Assembly (NCBI GenBank): GCA_040902885.1
Contig: JBBDWK010000039.1
Coordinates: 1 to 33,351, forward strand
Direction: 5' to 3'
DNA length: 33,351 bases
Source: JBBDWK01 sp040902885
Lineage (GTDB): Bacteria; Acidobacteriota; Terriglobia; Bryobacterales; Bryobacteraceae
In this document: positions 15,500-23,768 of the stretch, piece after piece
Layout: each line of letters opens with the position of its first letter
Numbering within the stretch: position 1 is the stretch's first letter
Notes under the pieces: model-generated
The model's database searches: none
Seen by the model: the letters and a program-made list of their open reading frames with translations, nothing else
What the model was told of the DNA's origin: nothing
Program-made: the position numbers and the translations under genes

Positions 15500-17542
15500 A
15501 TGACTCGAATCATTCAAAGTTTCGTCTTCGTTCTTCCGGCGCTTGCCTTCGCGGCCCCGGTTCCCCTTGATCTCAGCGGGGTGAAGCCTGGCCCCATCAC
15601 GGTCGTACGGGAAGGCGATATGGCCGTCGTCCGCTGGCAGGACGCGGAAAGCCGGTCCTGGGAAGCGGCGTTCGATCTTGAACCCAGGCGGCCTTTGATT
15701 GCGGCAATCCGTGCCGGCGGCAAGACGGTGATTCAGAACGCCGTGCCCATCTACGACGCCGAGACAGGCAAGCGGCGGGGTGGATTTGACGAGTTCTTCG
15801 ACTTCCCTCCCAGCCATCCCGATGGCACACGGAGCTACCAGGGACGTCTCGAGGCCACGGCGGCGCGCGCAATCACCCATGGGGACCGCGTGGAGGTTTC
15901 CTTCGACGGGTACCAGATGGGAATCTTCAGCGGCTCCATCCGGTACTTCTTCTATCCTGGGAGCCGGCTGATTCAGCAGGCCGTGGTCGCCTCGACCCAT
16001 GAACCCGACACGGCCTATTTCTACGATGCCGGCTTGCGCATGGCAGTTCCGCGCGATTCCCGCCCCGGCAACAACATGGAGTCCGAGATCGCCTACTACG
16101 ACACCGAAGGGAAGCTGCAGGTAGTGCACCCCAATATATCGGAGAAGCTCCCGGTTCAGGTCCGCTACCGCACACTGGCGGCTCGCGCCCAAGGTGGCAG
16201 CATCGCTGTCTTCCCAACGCCGCACAAGTACTTCATGCCGCGCGATTTCACCACCAACATGGGATTCCTTTGGCACACGGCCTGGCGCGGTCAAGTCTAC
16301 ATCGGCGTCCGCCAACTGCCCGACGACAACTCGCGCTTTTACCCCTGGATGAATGCGCCGCCGGGTACCGAGCAGCGCATGAACGTTTTCTTCCTGCTGA
16401 GCGAGGGCGAAACCAAACCATTGCTCGACGAGGTCGCGCGATACACGAATCGCGACAAATTTCCCCGGCTTGATGGTTACTTGACTGTCGCGCCGCACTG
16501 GCACTTTGCCTATACAGTTCAGGCCATGGAAAAGGGGGCCGGTTGGATTCCTCCATTTAAGCCCGTGCTGCGGGAGATGGGCGTCGACGCCGCCATCATT
16601 GCCGACTTCCATGGTGACGGTCATCCACGGGATCAGACCGAACTGCGTCTGAAGGAGCTGAAAGCCTACTTCGAATTCTGCCGGGCCCAGAGCGGGAAAG
16701 ACTTTCTCCTCATGCCCTCTGAAGAAGCCAACGTCCACTATGGCGGCCACTGGGCAGTTTCTTTCCCAAAACCGGTCTACTGGTACATGGCGCCGCCAGG
16801 CACGAAGTCGTCGCGGGCCGAGGTCCCGGGCTATGGGACTGTCTACACGATTGGCGATGCGAAGGCGCTGCTGGACATGATGCGGCGCGAGAATGGTTTC
16901 GCTTATCAGACGCATCCGCGCACAAAAGGGTCGAAGCAATATCCCGACGCGATTCGTCACACCGAGCACTTCCTCGACGACACCTATGTGGGAGCCGGGT
17001 GGAAGCAAATGCCCGCCGATATGGCGTCGCCGCGCATGGGGGAACGTTCGCTGACGCTTCTGGACGACATGAGCAACTGGGGGCTGCGCAAGCTTCTTCT
17101 GGCCGAAGTGGATGTGTTTCAGATCGACCATACGCACGAGCTGTACGCGCACATGAACATCAACTATGTCCGCGCCGCTCAGCTGCCCTCGTATGACCGC
17201 TATGACGAGTTGCTCCAAACGATGCGGAAGGGGGACTTCTTCATTTCGACCGGTGAGGTCCTGATGCCGGAGCATTCCATCCGGGAAACGCAGACGGGGA
17301 AGTTGCACGCGGCGGCGGAGCTTCGCTACACCCTGCCGCTGCAATTCGCCGAAGTCGTCTGGGGCGATGGCGAGAAGACGCATCGGAAGACGCATTCGCT
17401 CGAGACCACGCGCGAGTTTGGCAAGCAGAAGATCGAGTTTGAGGTGGAAGCGCCCGGCTGGCGTTGGGCGCGCCTGGCGGTCTGGGACGTGGCCGGCAAT
17501 GGAGCGTTCGCGAATCCGGTGTGGAACGAGAAGGCACGGTAG
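15500..17542 (+). CDS. Secreted PHP-domain-like putative metallohydrolase
   Basis: About 680 residues, with a signal peptide ('MTRIIQSFVFVLPALAFAAP'). The first 320 residues are beta-rich and unassigned. From about residue 330 the sequence carries metal-binding patterns in the order expected for a PHP (polymerase and histidinol phosphatase) fold: 'HWHF', 'IIADFHGDGHPRD', 'LLMPSEEANVHYGGHW', 'AYQTHPRTKG', and 'DVFQIDHTHE'. PHP-type secreted proteins (CehA/McbA-like) hydrolyse esters or phosphoesters. Here only the general class is suggested. The ATG at 15500 starts directly on the signal peptide; a GTG four codons earlier is possible. It lies 23 bases after the receptor gene, so a shared substrate is plausible but unproven. 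Confidence 0.75.
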   Translation: MTRIIQSFVFVLPALAFAAPVPLDLSGVKPGPITVVREGDMAVVRWQDAESRSWEAAFDLEPRRPLIAAIRAGGKTVIQNAVPIYDAETGKRRGGFDEFFDFPPSHPDGTRSYQGRLEATAARAITHGDRVEVSFDGYQMGIFSGSIRYFFYPGSRLIQQAVVASTHEPDTAYFYDAGLRMAVPRDSRPGNNMESEIAYYDTEGKLQVVHPNISEKLPVQVRYRTLAARAQGGSIAVFPTPHKYFMPRDFTTNMGFLWHTAWRGQVYIGVRQLPDDNSRFYPWMNAPPGTEQRMNVFFLLSEGETKPLLDEVARYTNRDKFPRLDGYLTVAPHWHFAYTVQAMEKGAGWIPPFKPVLREMGVDAAIIADFHGDGHPRDQTELRLKELKAYFEFCRAQSGKDFLLMPSEEANVHYGGHWAVSFPKPVYWYMAPPGTKSSRAEVPGYGTVYTIGDAKALLDMMRRENGFAYQTHPRTKGSKQYPDAIRHTEHFLDDTYVGAGWKQMPADMASPRMGERSLTLLDDMSNWGLRKLLLAEVDVFQIDHTHELYAHMNINYVRAAQLPSYDRYDELLQTMRKGDFFISTGEVLMPEHSIRETQTGKLHAAAELRYTLPLQFAEVVWGDGEKTHRKTHSLETTREFGKQKIEFEVEAPGWRWARLAVWDVAGNGAFANPVWNEKAR

Positions 17543-17608
17543 ATGGTGGCTGGTGGCCTCCCGCTGCCGAGCCGCCGCCGACACGGGTGCCATCGGGAAC
17601 GAAAAGCG

Positions 17609-18316
17609 CTATTGGCTCACGCGCACGGAAAATGGTTCACCCATCTTGCGTACTGAGAAAACGAGCAGCTCGGCGGGCTCCGTTTTGCTCAGATTCCGAT
17701 AGAGCCGGTGGGCATGCATGGGTGGCTCGTAAAAGACATCGCCCGCGCGGTAGACCTTGGGCGGATCTGGATCGACCTGGCTCTCGACCTCTCCTTTCAC
17801 GAGGTAGGCGAAGACCGGCCCGGGGTGCTGGTGCGCGGGAGACGTCACTCCTGGGGCCCTAGTGATCTTGATCACGCTCACTTCCTGGCCGGTAAGGTCC
17901 GTCAGCGGCTCCTGCAAGAGCGGTTTCAGCCCCCGAGGTAACGTGGCCGTGTTCTGGAAAACGAGGATCTTCGCCGGTTCCGTCTTACTCACGTTCCGAA
18001 AGACGCGGTGGACCTGCTTGGGACGCTCATGGAAAAAATCCCCCGCGTGGTAGATCTTCAGCGGGTCCGGTTCGATCTGATTCTCGATTTCTCCCTCAAG
18101 GATATAGGCGAAGACCACTCCCTCGTGTGTATGAGTGGGGGCCGATAGCCCCGCGGGCAAATTGAGGATGAACAGGGACATTGTCGGTTCGGTTGTGTCC
18201 CCCAGCGACCCCTGCATCAACGTTTGTCCATGCAGTGGCGTACTGTAGCTTCCCAGCACGCAGAAAACAGCCAGCACTAGGATCAAGGTGCGATTGAGTT
18301 CGTGGCGTATTGTCAT
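17609..18316 (-). CDS. Secreted double-cupin protein
   Basis: A 235-residue protein with a signal peptide ('LNRTLILVLAVFCVLGSYS') and two cupin domains that are clearly a tandem internal duplication. Domain 1 has 'THTHEGVVFAYILEGEIENQ' and 'VHRVFRNVSKTEPAKILVF'. Domain 2 has 'AHQHPGPVFAYLVKGEVESQ' and 'AHRLYRNLSKTEPAELLVF'. Each keeps the H-x-H ... E ... H pattern that binds a metal ion. Cupins include oxygenases, isomerases and binding proteins, so the role is open. The ATG at 18316 lies two bases after the stop of the DUF3179 gene, indicating a two-gene operon. Starts upstream would run back into that gene. Confidence 0.88.
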   Translation of the reverse strand: MTIRHELNRTLILVLAVFCVLGSYSTPLHGQTLMQGSLGDTTEPTMSLFILNLPAGLSAPTHTHEGVVFAYILEGEIENQIEPDPLKIYHAGDFFHERPKQVHRVFRNVSKTEPAKILVFQNTATLPRGLKPLLQEPLTDLTGQEVSVIKITRAPGVTSPAHQHPGPVFAYLVKGEVESQVDPDPPKVYRAGDVFYEPPMHAHRLYRNLSKTEPAELLVFSVRKMGEPFSVRVSQ

Positions 18317-18318
18317 AA

Positions 18319-19356
18319 CTAGTTCATATCTCCAAGACTGTATATGTCGGTTTTGGGGTGGAATTCGGACCACGCGAACCAGAATTCCGTTATAAGGATC
18401 AAGTTTTTCAATTGCGATCCCTTGAGCGATCCTGCCAGGCACAAACCGTACGCGTTCCAAGTGGATCCGATTTCGAGATCCACCAGCTTGCTCGCCTCAT
18501 TGTCCACTGGCCAGAATCGCAAGGTCCTGTCTTTCACCCGCGCCTCGAACGCAGTCGTCGTATCGGACGCGGGTTGGTGAACGATCAGAACCGGAGTCTC
18601 GCCCACTTTTTCGTTGACCACACGCACCTTGCGCAGCACGGAAAAGGGAAACGCCGCGGCCTCTCCTCCGATTTCCAGTCCAGCCACTGTTTCCCGCGGA
18701 CGCAAACGGTTGTCGTGACCGAAGGCGCCTTCCGGCGCCGGTCCGGTCCCGAACTTCGTTTCCCGGATGACCTTGTTCACAGCCGGCATCCGCTCAGCGT
18801 ATCCCGGCAGCGGTTTTAGTACCAGAGTTCTTGGATGCTGCCTTTTCCATTCCCGCCAGGTGGTCCGCAGAAACGAGTAGATCTCAAGCTGAGTGCCCTT
18901 GAGTGGTCCGGAAATCGCCGTTCCCGTCGCCTGCTGCCAGCGGCTGCCCGTTTCGCGATCCTTGAAAACTTCATTCCCGCCGATCAAGCCCTTGAGGCCG
19001 GTCGAATCGAAGTGGAGAATGCGCCCTTTCGTTTCCGTCTTGAACACGACGCCCGTGTTACAGATTCCGCACCAGGTGACGGCGATCGGGCCGTCCGGCA
19101 TCTGGTCGTGCACGACACCGTGTTGGCCAACATCGGCAGCCGGGTACGCCTTAGCGACGCCGCCGCTCGTGACCCCAATCAGTACATCGCTGCTGGAAAG
19201 GAAAATGGCTTGCGAAGCCGGAACGAATTCCGGATGGTCGACCGCCGTGTGCGGCATCTTGGGCGATCTTGTATCCTGAGCAAGGGCTAAGCTGGCGCCA
19301 GCAACGCCAGCGAAAGCCACGACGACCTTCAGGTAGCGAACGAATCTTGTCTTCAT
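18319..19356 (-). CDS. DUF3179-domain secreted protein
   Basis: A 345-residue protein with a signal peptide ('YLKVVVAFAGVAGASLALAQ'). The body matches DUF3179: 'FLSSSDVLIGVTSGGVAKAY', 'GPIAVTWCGICNTGVVF', 'SRWQQATGTAISGPLKGTQL', and a C-terminal 'WNAYGLCLAGSLKGSQL' with 'FWFAWSEFHPKTDIY'. The Cys pair in 'TWCGIC' is characteristic; the function of the domain is not known. The gene is divergent from the MocR-type regulator and is followed after two bases by the double-cupin gene. The close divergent layout suggests that the regulator controls this operon. Confidence 0.9.
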   Translation of the reverse strand: MKTRFVRYLKVVVAFAGVAGASLALAQDTRSPKMPHTAVDHPEFVPASQAIFLSSSDVLIGVTSGGVAKAYPAADVGQHGVVHDQMPDGPIAVTWCGICNTGVVFKTETKGRILHFDSTGLKGLIGGNEVFKDRETGSRWQQATGTAISGPLKGTQLEIYSFLRTTWREWKRQHPRTLVLKPLPGYAERMPAVNKVIRETKFGTGPAPEGAFGHDNRLRPRETVAGLEIGGEAAAFPFSVLRKVRVVNEKVGETPVLIVHQPASDTTTAFEARVKDRTLRFWPVDNEASKLVDLEIGSTWNAYGLCLAGSLKGSQLKNLILITEFWFAWSEFHPKTDIYSLGDMN

Positions 19357-19417
19357 GACTGTCCCTTGCCGAGCTTCTCGCTGCTCGGAATTCGACTATT
19401 GCACGAACGGTGGACAT

Positions 19418-20902
19418 GTGAGAAGAGCCAAGATTGAGCGGAATGACCGGGCCAAGACAAACTTAACCGGCCCGTCCGAGCGAGTCGCGCTGGAACTCGA
19501 TCGCCAAAGTAAAACTCCTTATTACCGGCAAATTTATGAGTGGCTCTCGGACGCGATTGTTCGTGGAGTTTTGCGCCCAGGCGAACGGTTGCCGTCGGCC
19601 AGGAGTCTCGCGAGCCATCTCGCCGCCTCGCGCGGAACCATCGACCTGGCCTATAGCCTTCTATCGGGCGAAGGGTATGTTCAGAGCCTGGGCGCGGCCG
19701 GTACCGTCGTAGCGCCGGGTTTCAGCGGTGCTCTCAAGCCGCCTGCGGTTCCGCCCGCGTCATTAGCGCGCCGCCCGCGCGCCGAGCCTGCGGCCGGAAC
19801 ATTCACAGTCAAACCGTTCATGATGGGGTTGCCCGCGCTTGACGTGTTTCCTCGCAAGCTGTGGGCCCGCCTTTCCGCAAGGCATGCCCGTGCCTTGACA
19901 ATCCCCGCCATGGCCTTCCCGGATCCTGCCGGATACGGGCCTTTACGCGATGCCATCGCTTCCTACCTTGCGGTCTCTCGGGGAATTCTCTGTTCAACCG
20001 AGCAAGTGATCATTACATCGGGTTTCCAGAGCGCTCTGGGCCTGATCACCCGAGCCCTTTTCAAGCCGGGCGACCAGATCTGGCTTGAAGATCCTTGCTA
20101 TTTCATCGTCCGAAGGGCGCTGAAAGCGATCGGGGCCGATGTCGTGGGAGTGCCAGTCAACACAGAAGGGCTCGATGTTGCAGCCGGAATCGCGCGAGCT
20201 CCACGCGCCCGTTTCGCCTATGTGACGCCATCGCACCAAGCTCCGCTTGGGGTGTCCTTGAGCTTGGCACGGCGCACCGCTCTGCTGTCCTGGGCGGCAA
20301 GCGCGGATGCCTGGATCATCGAGGACGACTATGATAGCGAGTTCCGCTACGGCAGCCGGCCCCTGCCAGCGCTGAAAAGTCTAGACCAAGCCGGCCGGGT
20401 CATCTACGTAGGCAGCTTTAGCAAGGTCCTATTTCCTGGCCTGAGGCTCGGATATGTGGTGGTCCCGGAGTCGCAGATCGACCGGTTGAAGCGGATCTGT
20501 CAATTGCTCTACTGCGACCGGCCGGTACTCAACCAGGCGATCGTCGCGGACTTCATGACGGAAGGCCATTTCGCTCGCCACATCAAACGAATGCGCAAGC
20601 TCTACGCAGATCGCCGCGCCGCCGTCGCTGCTGCCCTCGTGGATGTCTTTGGCAAGAAGATTGACCTGCAATTACAGGGAGGCGGTATGCATCTTCTGGC
20701 GCGCTTCCCGGGGTGCAAGAGCGATGTCGCTTGGGTTGCGCGTGCCGCGGCTCACGGGCTTGCGCCAGTTGCTTTGTCTGAGTGGCGCGTGGATGAGGAT
20801 TGCGGGCAGGGGCTTCTTCTGAGCTTTACCAATATTCCTCCGCAGAATGCCAAGGAGGCCGCGCTGCGGCTTAATCAAGCAATCGGCGGAACTGGGAAGT
20901 GA
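19418..20902 (+). CDS. MocR/PdxR-family transcriptional regulator (GntR winged helix fused to aminotransferase-like domain)
   Basis: About 494 residues. The N-terminal GntR-type winged helix is 'YYRQIYEWLSDAIVRGVLRP' with 'LPSARSLASHLAASRGTID'. After a proline-rich linker comes a fold-type I PLP-dependent aminotransferase-like domain ('TSGFQSALGLITRALFKPGD', 'AWIIEDDYDSEFRY'). The PLP-binding lysine is in 'YVGSFSKVLFPGLRLGYVVV' (about residue 336 from this start). Such proteins sense PLP or an amino-acid-PLP adduct and regulate a divergent or nearby gene. No pyridoxine or taurine genes are adjacent; the divergent neighbour is the DUF3179/cupin operon. I chose the GTG at 19418, which follows a GG-rich stretch. 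The ATG at 19355 would overlap the other gene's start codon on the opposite strand. Confidence 0.92.
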   Translation: MRRAKIERNDRAKTNLTGPSERVALELDRQSKTPYYRQIYEWLSDAIVRGVLRPGERLPSARSLASHLAASRGTIDLAYSLLSGEGYVQSLGAAGTVVAPGFSGALKPPAVPPASLARRPRAEPAAGTFTVKPFMMGLPALDVFPRKLWARLSARHARALTIPAMAFPDPAGYGPLRDAIASYLAVSRGILCSTEQVIITSGFQSALGLITRALFKPGDQIWLEDPCYFIVRRALKAIGADVVGVPVNTEGLDVAAGIARAPRARFAYVTPSHQAPLGVSLSLARRTALLSWAASADAWIIEDDYDSEFRYGSRPLPALKSLDQAGRVIYVGSFSKVLFPGLRLGYVVVPESQIDRLKRICQLLYCDRPVLNQAIVADFMTEGHFARHIKRMRKLYADRRAAVAAALVDVFGKKIDLQLQGGGMHLLARFPGCKSDVAWVARAAAHGLAPVALSEWRVDEDCGQGLLLSFTNIPPQNAKEAALRLNQAIGGTGK

Positions 20903-21175
20903 GTCAGGGAGCTTGGCCCGCGCTTGTCGCCTATTTGGCACAGGGGAAGTTTGGCAGGCTCGCTACTGCTCGCATTCCTAGCAGTGAGCCCGCCCCCCGG
21001 TTGGACGGCTCAAAAAGCAGCTGACCACCGCGGCCCGCCCGCTTGGCTGGTCGCGGGCATCGCAAACCGCGAGTCAAGCGTGCGATGTGAACGCTGTTCC
21101 CCTATTCCGATATTTCGATCGAGCCGCGAGCGCCGCATTCGGCGGTTCAAAGCCAGCGTAAGTTGGTGAATTTTC

Positions 21176-21325
21176 AGGCGGCCAGTGATTCCGGAGATCG
21201 CGGATTACGAAGTGCGCCGCGAGTTGCTTCGGGCCGGCAAGGAAAAGGGCCTTGGCCGTCTGGACGCGTTGCCGATCACGACGCCAGTGATGCTGAAGGC
21301 CGCCGAGTTCTGGGCAACTTTGCTC
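21176..21325 (+). pseudogene. PIN-domain (VapC-like) toxin remnant
   Basis: The plus-strand frame reading 'RRPVIPEIADYEVRRELLRA' and then 'GLGRLDALPITTPVMLKAAE' closely matches the middle of VapC-type PIN-domain ribonucleases ('..IPEIADYEVRREL..' and '..LPITT..MLKAAEFWA'). The N-terminal part with the first catalytic aspartate is missing, and a TGA lies in frame just upstream (near 21168). The segment between 'RLDAL' and 'PITT' is shorter than in intact relatives, and the C-terminal acidic residues are absent after 'FWA'. It is therefore a truncated, inactive remnant. No antitoxin is seen. Confidence 0.68.
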
Positions 21326-21572
21326 AATTCTTCGAATGCATCTCCGAACGCCGGATGTGCGTACAAGCGCCATCCGTTTCGGTCGGCGAAAGGGCCGCGC
21401 GGCATCGCGAATTAGAGAGCTACGTCTTCAGGGATCTGCTCGTCGTCCCGCGCCCTTACATCTTTCGTTAAGCGGACCGCTCGTCCCAGTGAGCTCTTTG
21501 ACAAACGGCTACGACGGCCGGGATGCCGCTTCAGGTCGTTCTCAATGAAGGCGAAATGCTGAGGTGCATTCC

Positions 21573-21598
21573 CCGCGTCCCGAAGAGTCGGGACGCGG
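21573..21598. repeat. Perfect 11-bp inverted repeat (hairpin)
   Basis: The arm 21573-21583 (ccgcgtcccga) pairs perfectly with 21588-21598 around a 4-base loop (agag). It lies 35 bases past the stop of the S9 peptidase gene. There is no T-run on either side, so it is not a classic intrinsic terminator, although it may stabilise the mRNA end. It abuts the second hairpin at 21598. Confidence 0.75.
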
Positions 21599-21615
21599 CA
21601 GACATGGGTGTCTGC
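21598..21615. repeat. Perfect 7-bp inverted repeat abutting the first hairpin
   Basis: The arm gcagaca (21598-21604) pairs with tgtctgc (21609-21615) around a tggg loop. It shares its first base with the preceding hairpin. Two back-to-back hairpins are typical of REP-like intergenic palindromic elements. Confidence 0.65.
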
Positions 21616-21632
21616 GCCACACTCGCTTAGCG

Positions 21633-23693
21633 TTACTTCGTCCAGCGGTCTAGCCACTCTGTAAACGTCTGGTACCAGAGCACGCTGTTCTGCGGCTTGA
21701 GTACCCAGTGTCCTTCGTCGGGGAAGAGCAACATCTTGGACGGGACCTTCCGCATCTGGAGCGCGGTGAATAGCTGAAGACCCTGACCCACTGGAACCCT
21801 GTAATCCAGCTCTCCGTGGATCACCAGCGTCGGTGTCCGGAACTCCTGAACGAAGTAGCTGGGCGACCACTGCGCATATGTCTCCGGATTCTCCCACGGC
21901 ATGCCTTTGAATTCCCACAGCGGGAACCACAGCTCTTCGGTCTCGCCCACCATGCTGCGCAGATCGAAAACGCCCGCATGCGACACCAGCGCTTTGAAGC
22001 GATCCGAATGGCCCAGCATCCAGTTCGCCATGTAGCCGCCGTACGATCCGCCCGCTGCCGCCATGCGCTCCCCGTCGGCGTAGGGAATTGACGCGGCGTA
22101 ATTTGTGGCCGCCATCAAATCATCGTAGACCTTGCCGCCCCAGTCCCCGCTGATCTCCTCGATGAACTGCTGGCCATAGCCCGTGGAGCCGCGCGGATTG
22201 GGCATGACAACCACGTACCCGGCGGCGGCGAAGACCTGCGGGTTCCAGCGGTAGCTCCACGCCTGGCTCCACGCGCCCTGAGGGCCTCCGTGAATCAGCA
22301 GCAGAACCGGATAGCGCTTGCTCGCGTCGAAGTTCTGCGGTTTCAGGACAAAACCATGCACACGCGTCTTCTCGGCGCCTTCCACCCAGAACTCTTCGAG
22401 CGGCCGAAGGCCGTAGCGGGCCATCAATGCGTCGTTCAACCGCGTGAGCGCGCGCGGCGTGCCCCCAGTCGCCGAAGCCATCACGATCTCCACCGGACGA
22501 GCGCCGCTCTGCTCGGTATAAATCATGTTCTTGCTATCCGGCGTGAACTGAATATCATCCAGGTGATTATCGCCGCTGATCGCTACGCGCGCCGCGCCTC
22601 CTGTGGCGGGGATGAATTGAATGGACTGGCGGCCGCGATCCTCGACTGTGAAGAACAGCCGCGTGGAATCCGGAGCCCAGGCGAGACCCATGACCCATCG
22701 GTCGAGCTCCTCGGTGAGGACGCTCGCGATGTCGGTTGTGCGGTCGTAAATTGCGAGGCGCCAGCGATCGCTCTCGTATCTGGGCTGCGACTGCGTGCGG
22801 AAGGCGATGTACCGGCCGTCCGGCGAATAGACAGGGGAAGCGTCGGCGCCCGGATTCAGGGTGACCTTAAGAGCAGGTCCCCCGGAGATGGGCATCACGT
22901 ACAGGTCGAGATTCGTGCTGGTGGCCGGATTCGGGTCCACGTTCATCGCAAAGCAGATTTCCTTGGAATCCGGCGAGATGGCATAATCGTCGGGGCCGCC
23001 CAGCGAGAAGGGAGGGACTTCGCGTGCGTGCGGCGTTAGGTCCTTTGCCGCCCCGCCCTCGACCGGAACCACCATCAAGTGACTGCGGCGCTCGCCCTGC
23101 CATTGGGTCCAGTGCCGGTAGAGCAGCGATTCGTAAATGCGCGCCTTTACCTTGGACGCCTTTTCGGCCTCGAGCCGCTTTTTGTTGCAGTCGTCGTCCG
23201 CGCAACCTGGGTAGACTTCGCTCACGAAGACCAGGTTCTTGCCGTCGGGCGCGAACATCACGCCGCTCGCCTCGGTGGAGAGATTCGTGACCTGCCGGGG
23301 CTCGGAGCCGTCGGCATTCATAATCCAGATCTGCGACGACCCCCCTCGGTCCGAGATGAAGGCGATCTGTTTGGAGTCGGGCGACCAGCGGGCGCGCTCG
23401 TTGCTCTTGCCATCGAAGGTGATCTGGCGGGCGGCGCCGCCCCACAACGGAACTACGTAAATTTGTTTGGGCCGGGTGTTGCTCTCAACGTCGATGGTTT
23501 GCACGGTGAACGAGACGGTGTTGCCATCCGGAGAGATTTGCGGGTCGGCAATGCGGTTCAGCTTGAGCAGCGCGTGAACGTCGAAGACCTCCTTCGCCAC
23601 CCCTTCCGTCCGGATGGCCGGCGCCGCGGCCGGATTGTTCTGCGCGAGCAGGCCCACTGCGGCGGCGAGGGAAAGGAGCACACTTCGACTCAT
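21633..23693 (-). CDS. Secreted S9-family peptidase (prolyl oligopeptidase / acylaminoacyl-peptidase-like)
   Basis: A 686-residue serine peptidase with a signal peptide ('RSVLLSLAAAVGLLAQ'). Residues from about 40 to 420 form a beta-propeller with TolB/PD40-type repeats ('DPQISPDGNTVSFTVQ', 'RARWSPDSKQIAFISD', 'DASPVYSPDGRYIAFRTQ'). The C-terminal alpha/beta-hydrolase domain has the triad Ser550 ('AAAGGSYGGYMANWM'), Asp630 ('HGELDYRVP') and His662 ('PDEGHWVLKP'). It should cleave short peptides in the periplasm or outside the cell. The ATG at 23693 starts on the signal peptide. The gene is divergent from hisS, with a gap of about 75 bases. The two hairpins at 21573-21615 follow its stop. All catalytic residues are present. 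Confidence 0.95.
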   Translation of the reverse strand: MSRSVLLSLAAAVGLLAQNNPAAAPAIRTEGVAKEVFDVHALLKLNRIADPQISPDGNTVSFTVQTIDVESNTRPKQIYVVPLWGGAARQITFDGKSNERARWSPDSKQIAFISDRGGSSQIWIMNADGSEPRQVTNLSTEASGVMFAPDGKNLVFVSEVYPGCADDDCNKKRLEAEKASKVKARIYESLLYRHWTQWQGERRSHLMVVPVEGGAAKDLTPHAREVPPFSLGGPDDYAISPDSKEICFAMNVDPNPATSTNLDLYVMPISGGPALKVTLNPGADASPVYSPDGRYIAFRTQSQPRYESDRWRLAIYDRTTDIASVLTEELDRWVMGLAWAPDSTRLFFTVEDRGRQSIQFIPATGGAARVAISGDNHLDDIQFTPDSKNMIYTEQSGARPVEIVMASATGGTPRALTRLNDALMARYGLRPLEEFWVEGAEKTRVHGFVLKPQNFDASKRYPVLLLIHGGPQGAWSQAWSYRWNPQVFAAAGYVVVMPNPRGSTGYGQQFIEEISGDWGGKVYDDLMAATNYAASIPYADGERMAAAGGSYGGYMANWMLGHSDRFKALVSHAGVFDLRSMVGETEELWFPLWEFKGMPWENPETYAQWSPSYFVQEFRTPTLVIHGELDYRVPVGQGLQLFTALQMRKVPSKMLLFPDEGHWVLKPQNSVLWYQTFTEWLDRWTK

Positions 23694-23768
23694 ACGCTAA
23701 TTGTATCGCGCCGTGTTAGCATGGTTGATTAGCAACCCCTCCAGTCATTTACTGCAAGGTATCCGGCA

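Larger units (their letters stand above)
20903..21632. other. Decayed intergenic stretch between regulator and S9 peptidase
   Basis: No intact gene is supported in these 730 bases. Short open frames exist on both strands but lack family signatures, except for a PIN-domain remnant near 21176-21325. Two abutting hairpins lie at 21573-21615, next to the end of the S9 peptidase gene. The rest shows nothing I can name. Confidence 0.6.

Noticed and set aside
15455..17593. 712-codon minus-strand open frame opposite the PHP-like gene
   Set aside because: Antisense shadow. The plus-strand frame has a signal peptide and ordered metal-binding motifs; this one has neither.
20924..21169. Possible lysozyme-like remnant (PPAWLVAGIANRESS)
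   Set aside because: The resemblance to the helix bearing the catalytic glutamate of transglycosylases is short, and nothing around it supports the fold.
21573..21598. Rho-independent terminator for the S9 peptidase gene
   Set aside because: The stem is strong, but no run of T follows it on the minus strand. A palindromic repeat fits better.
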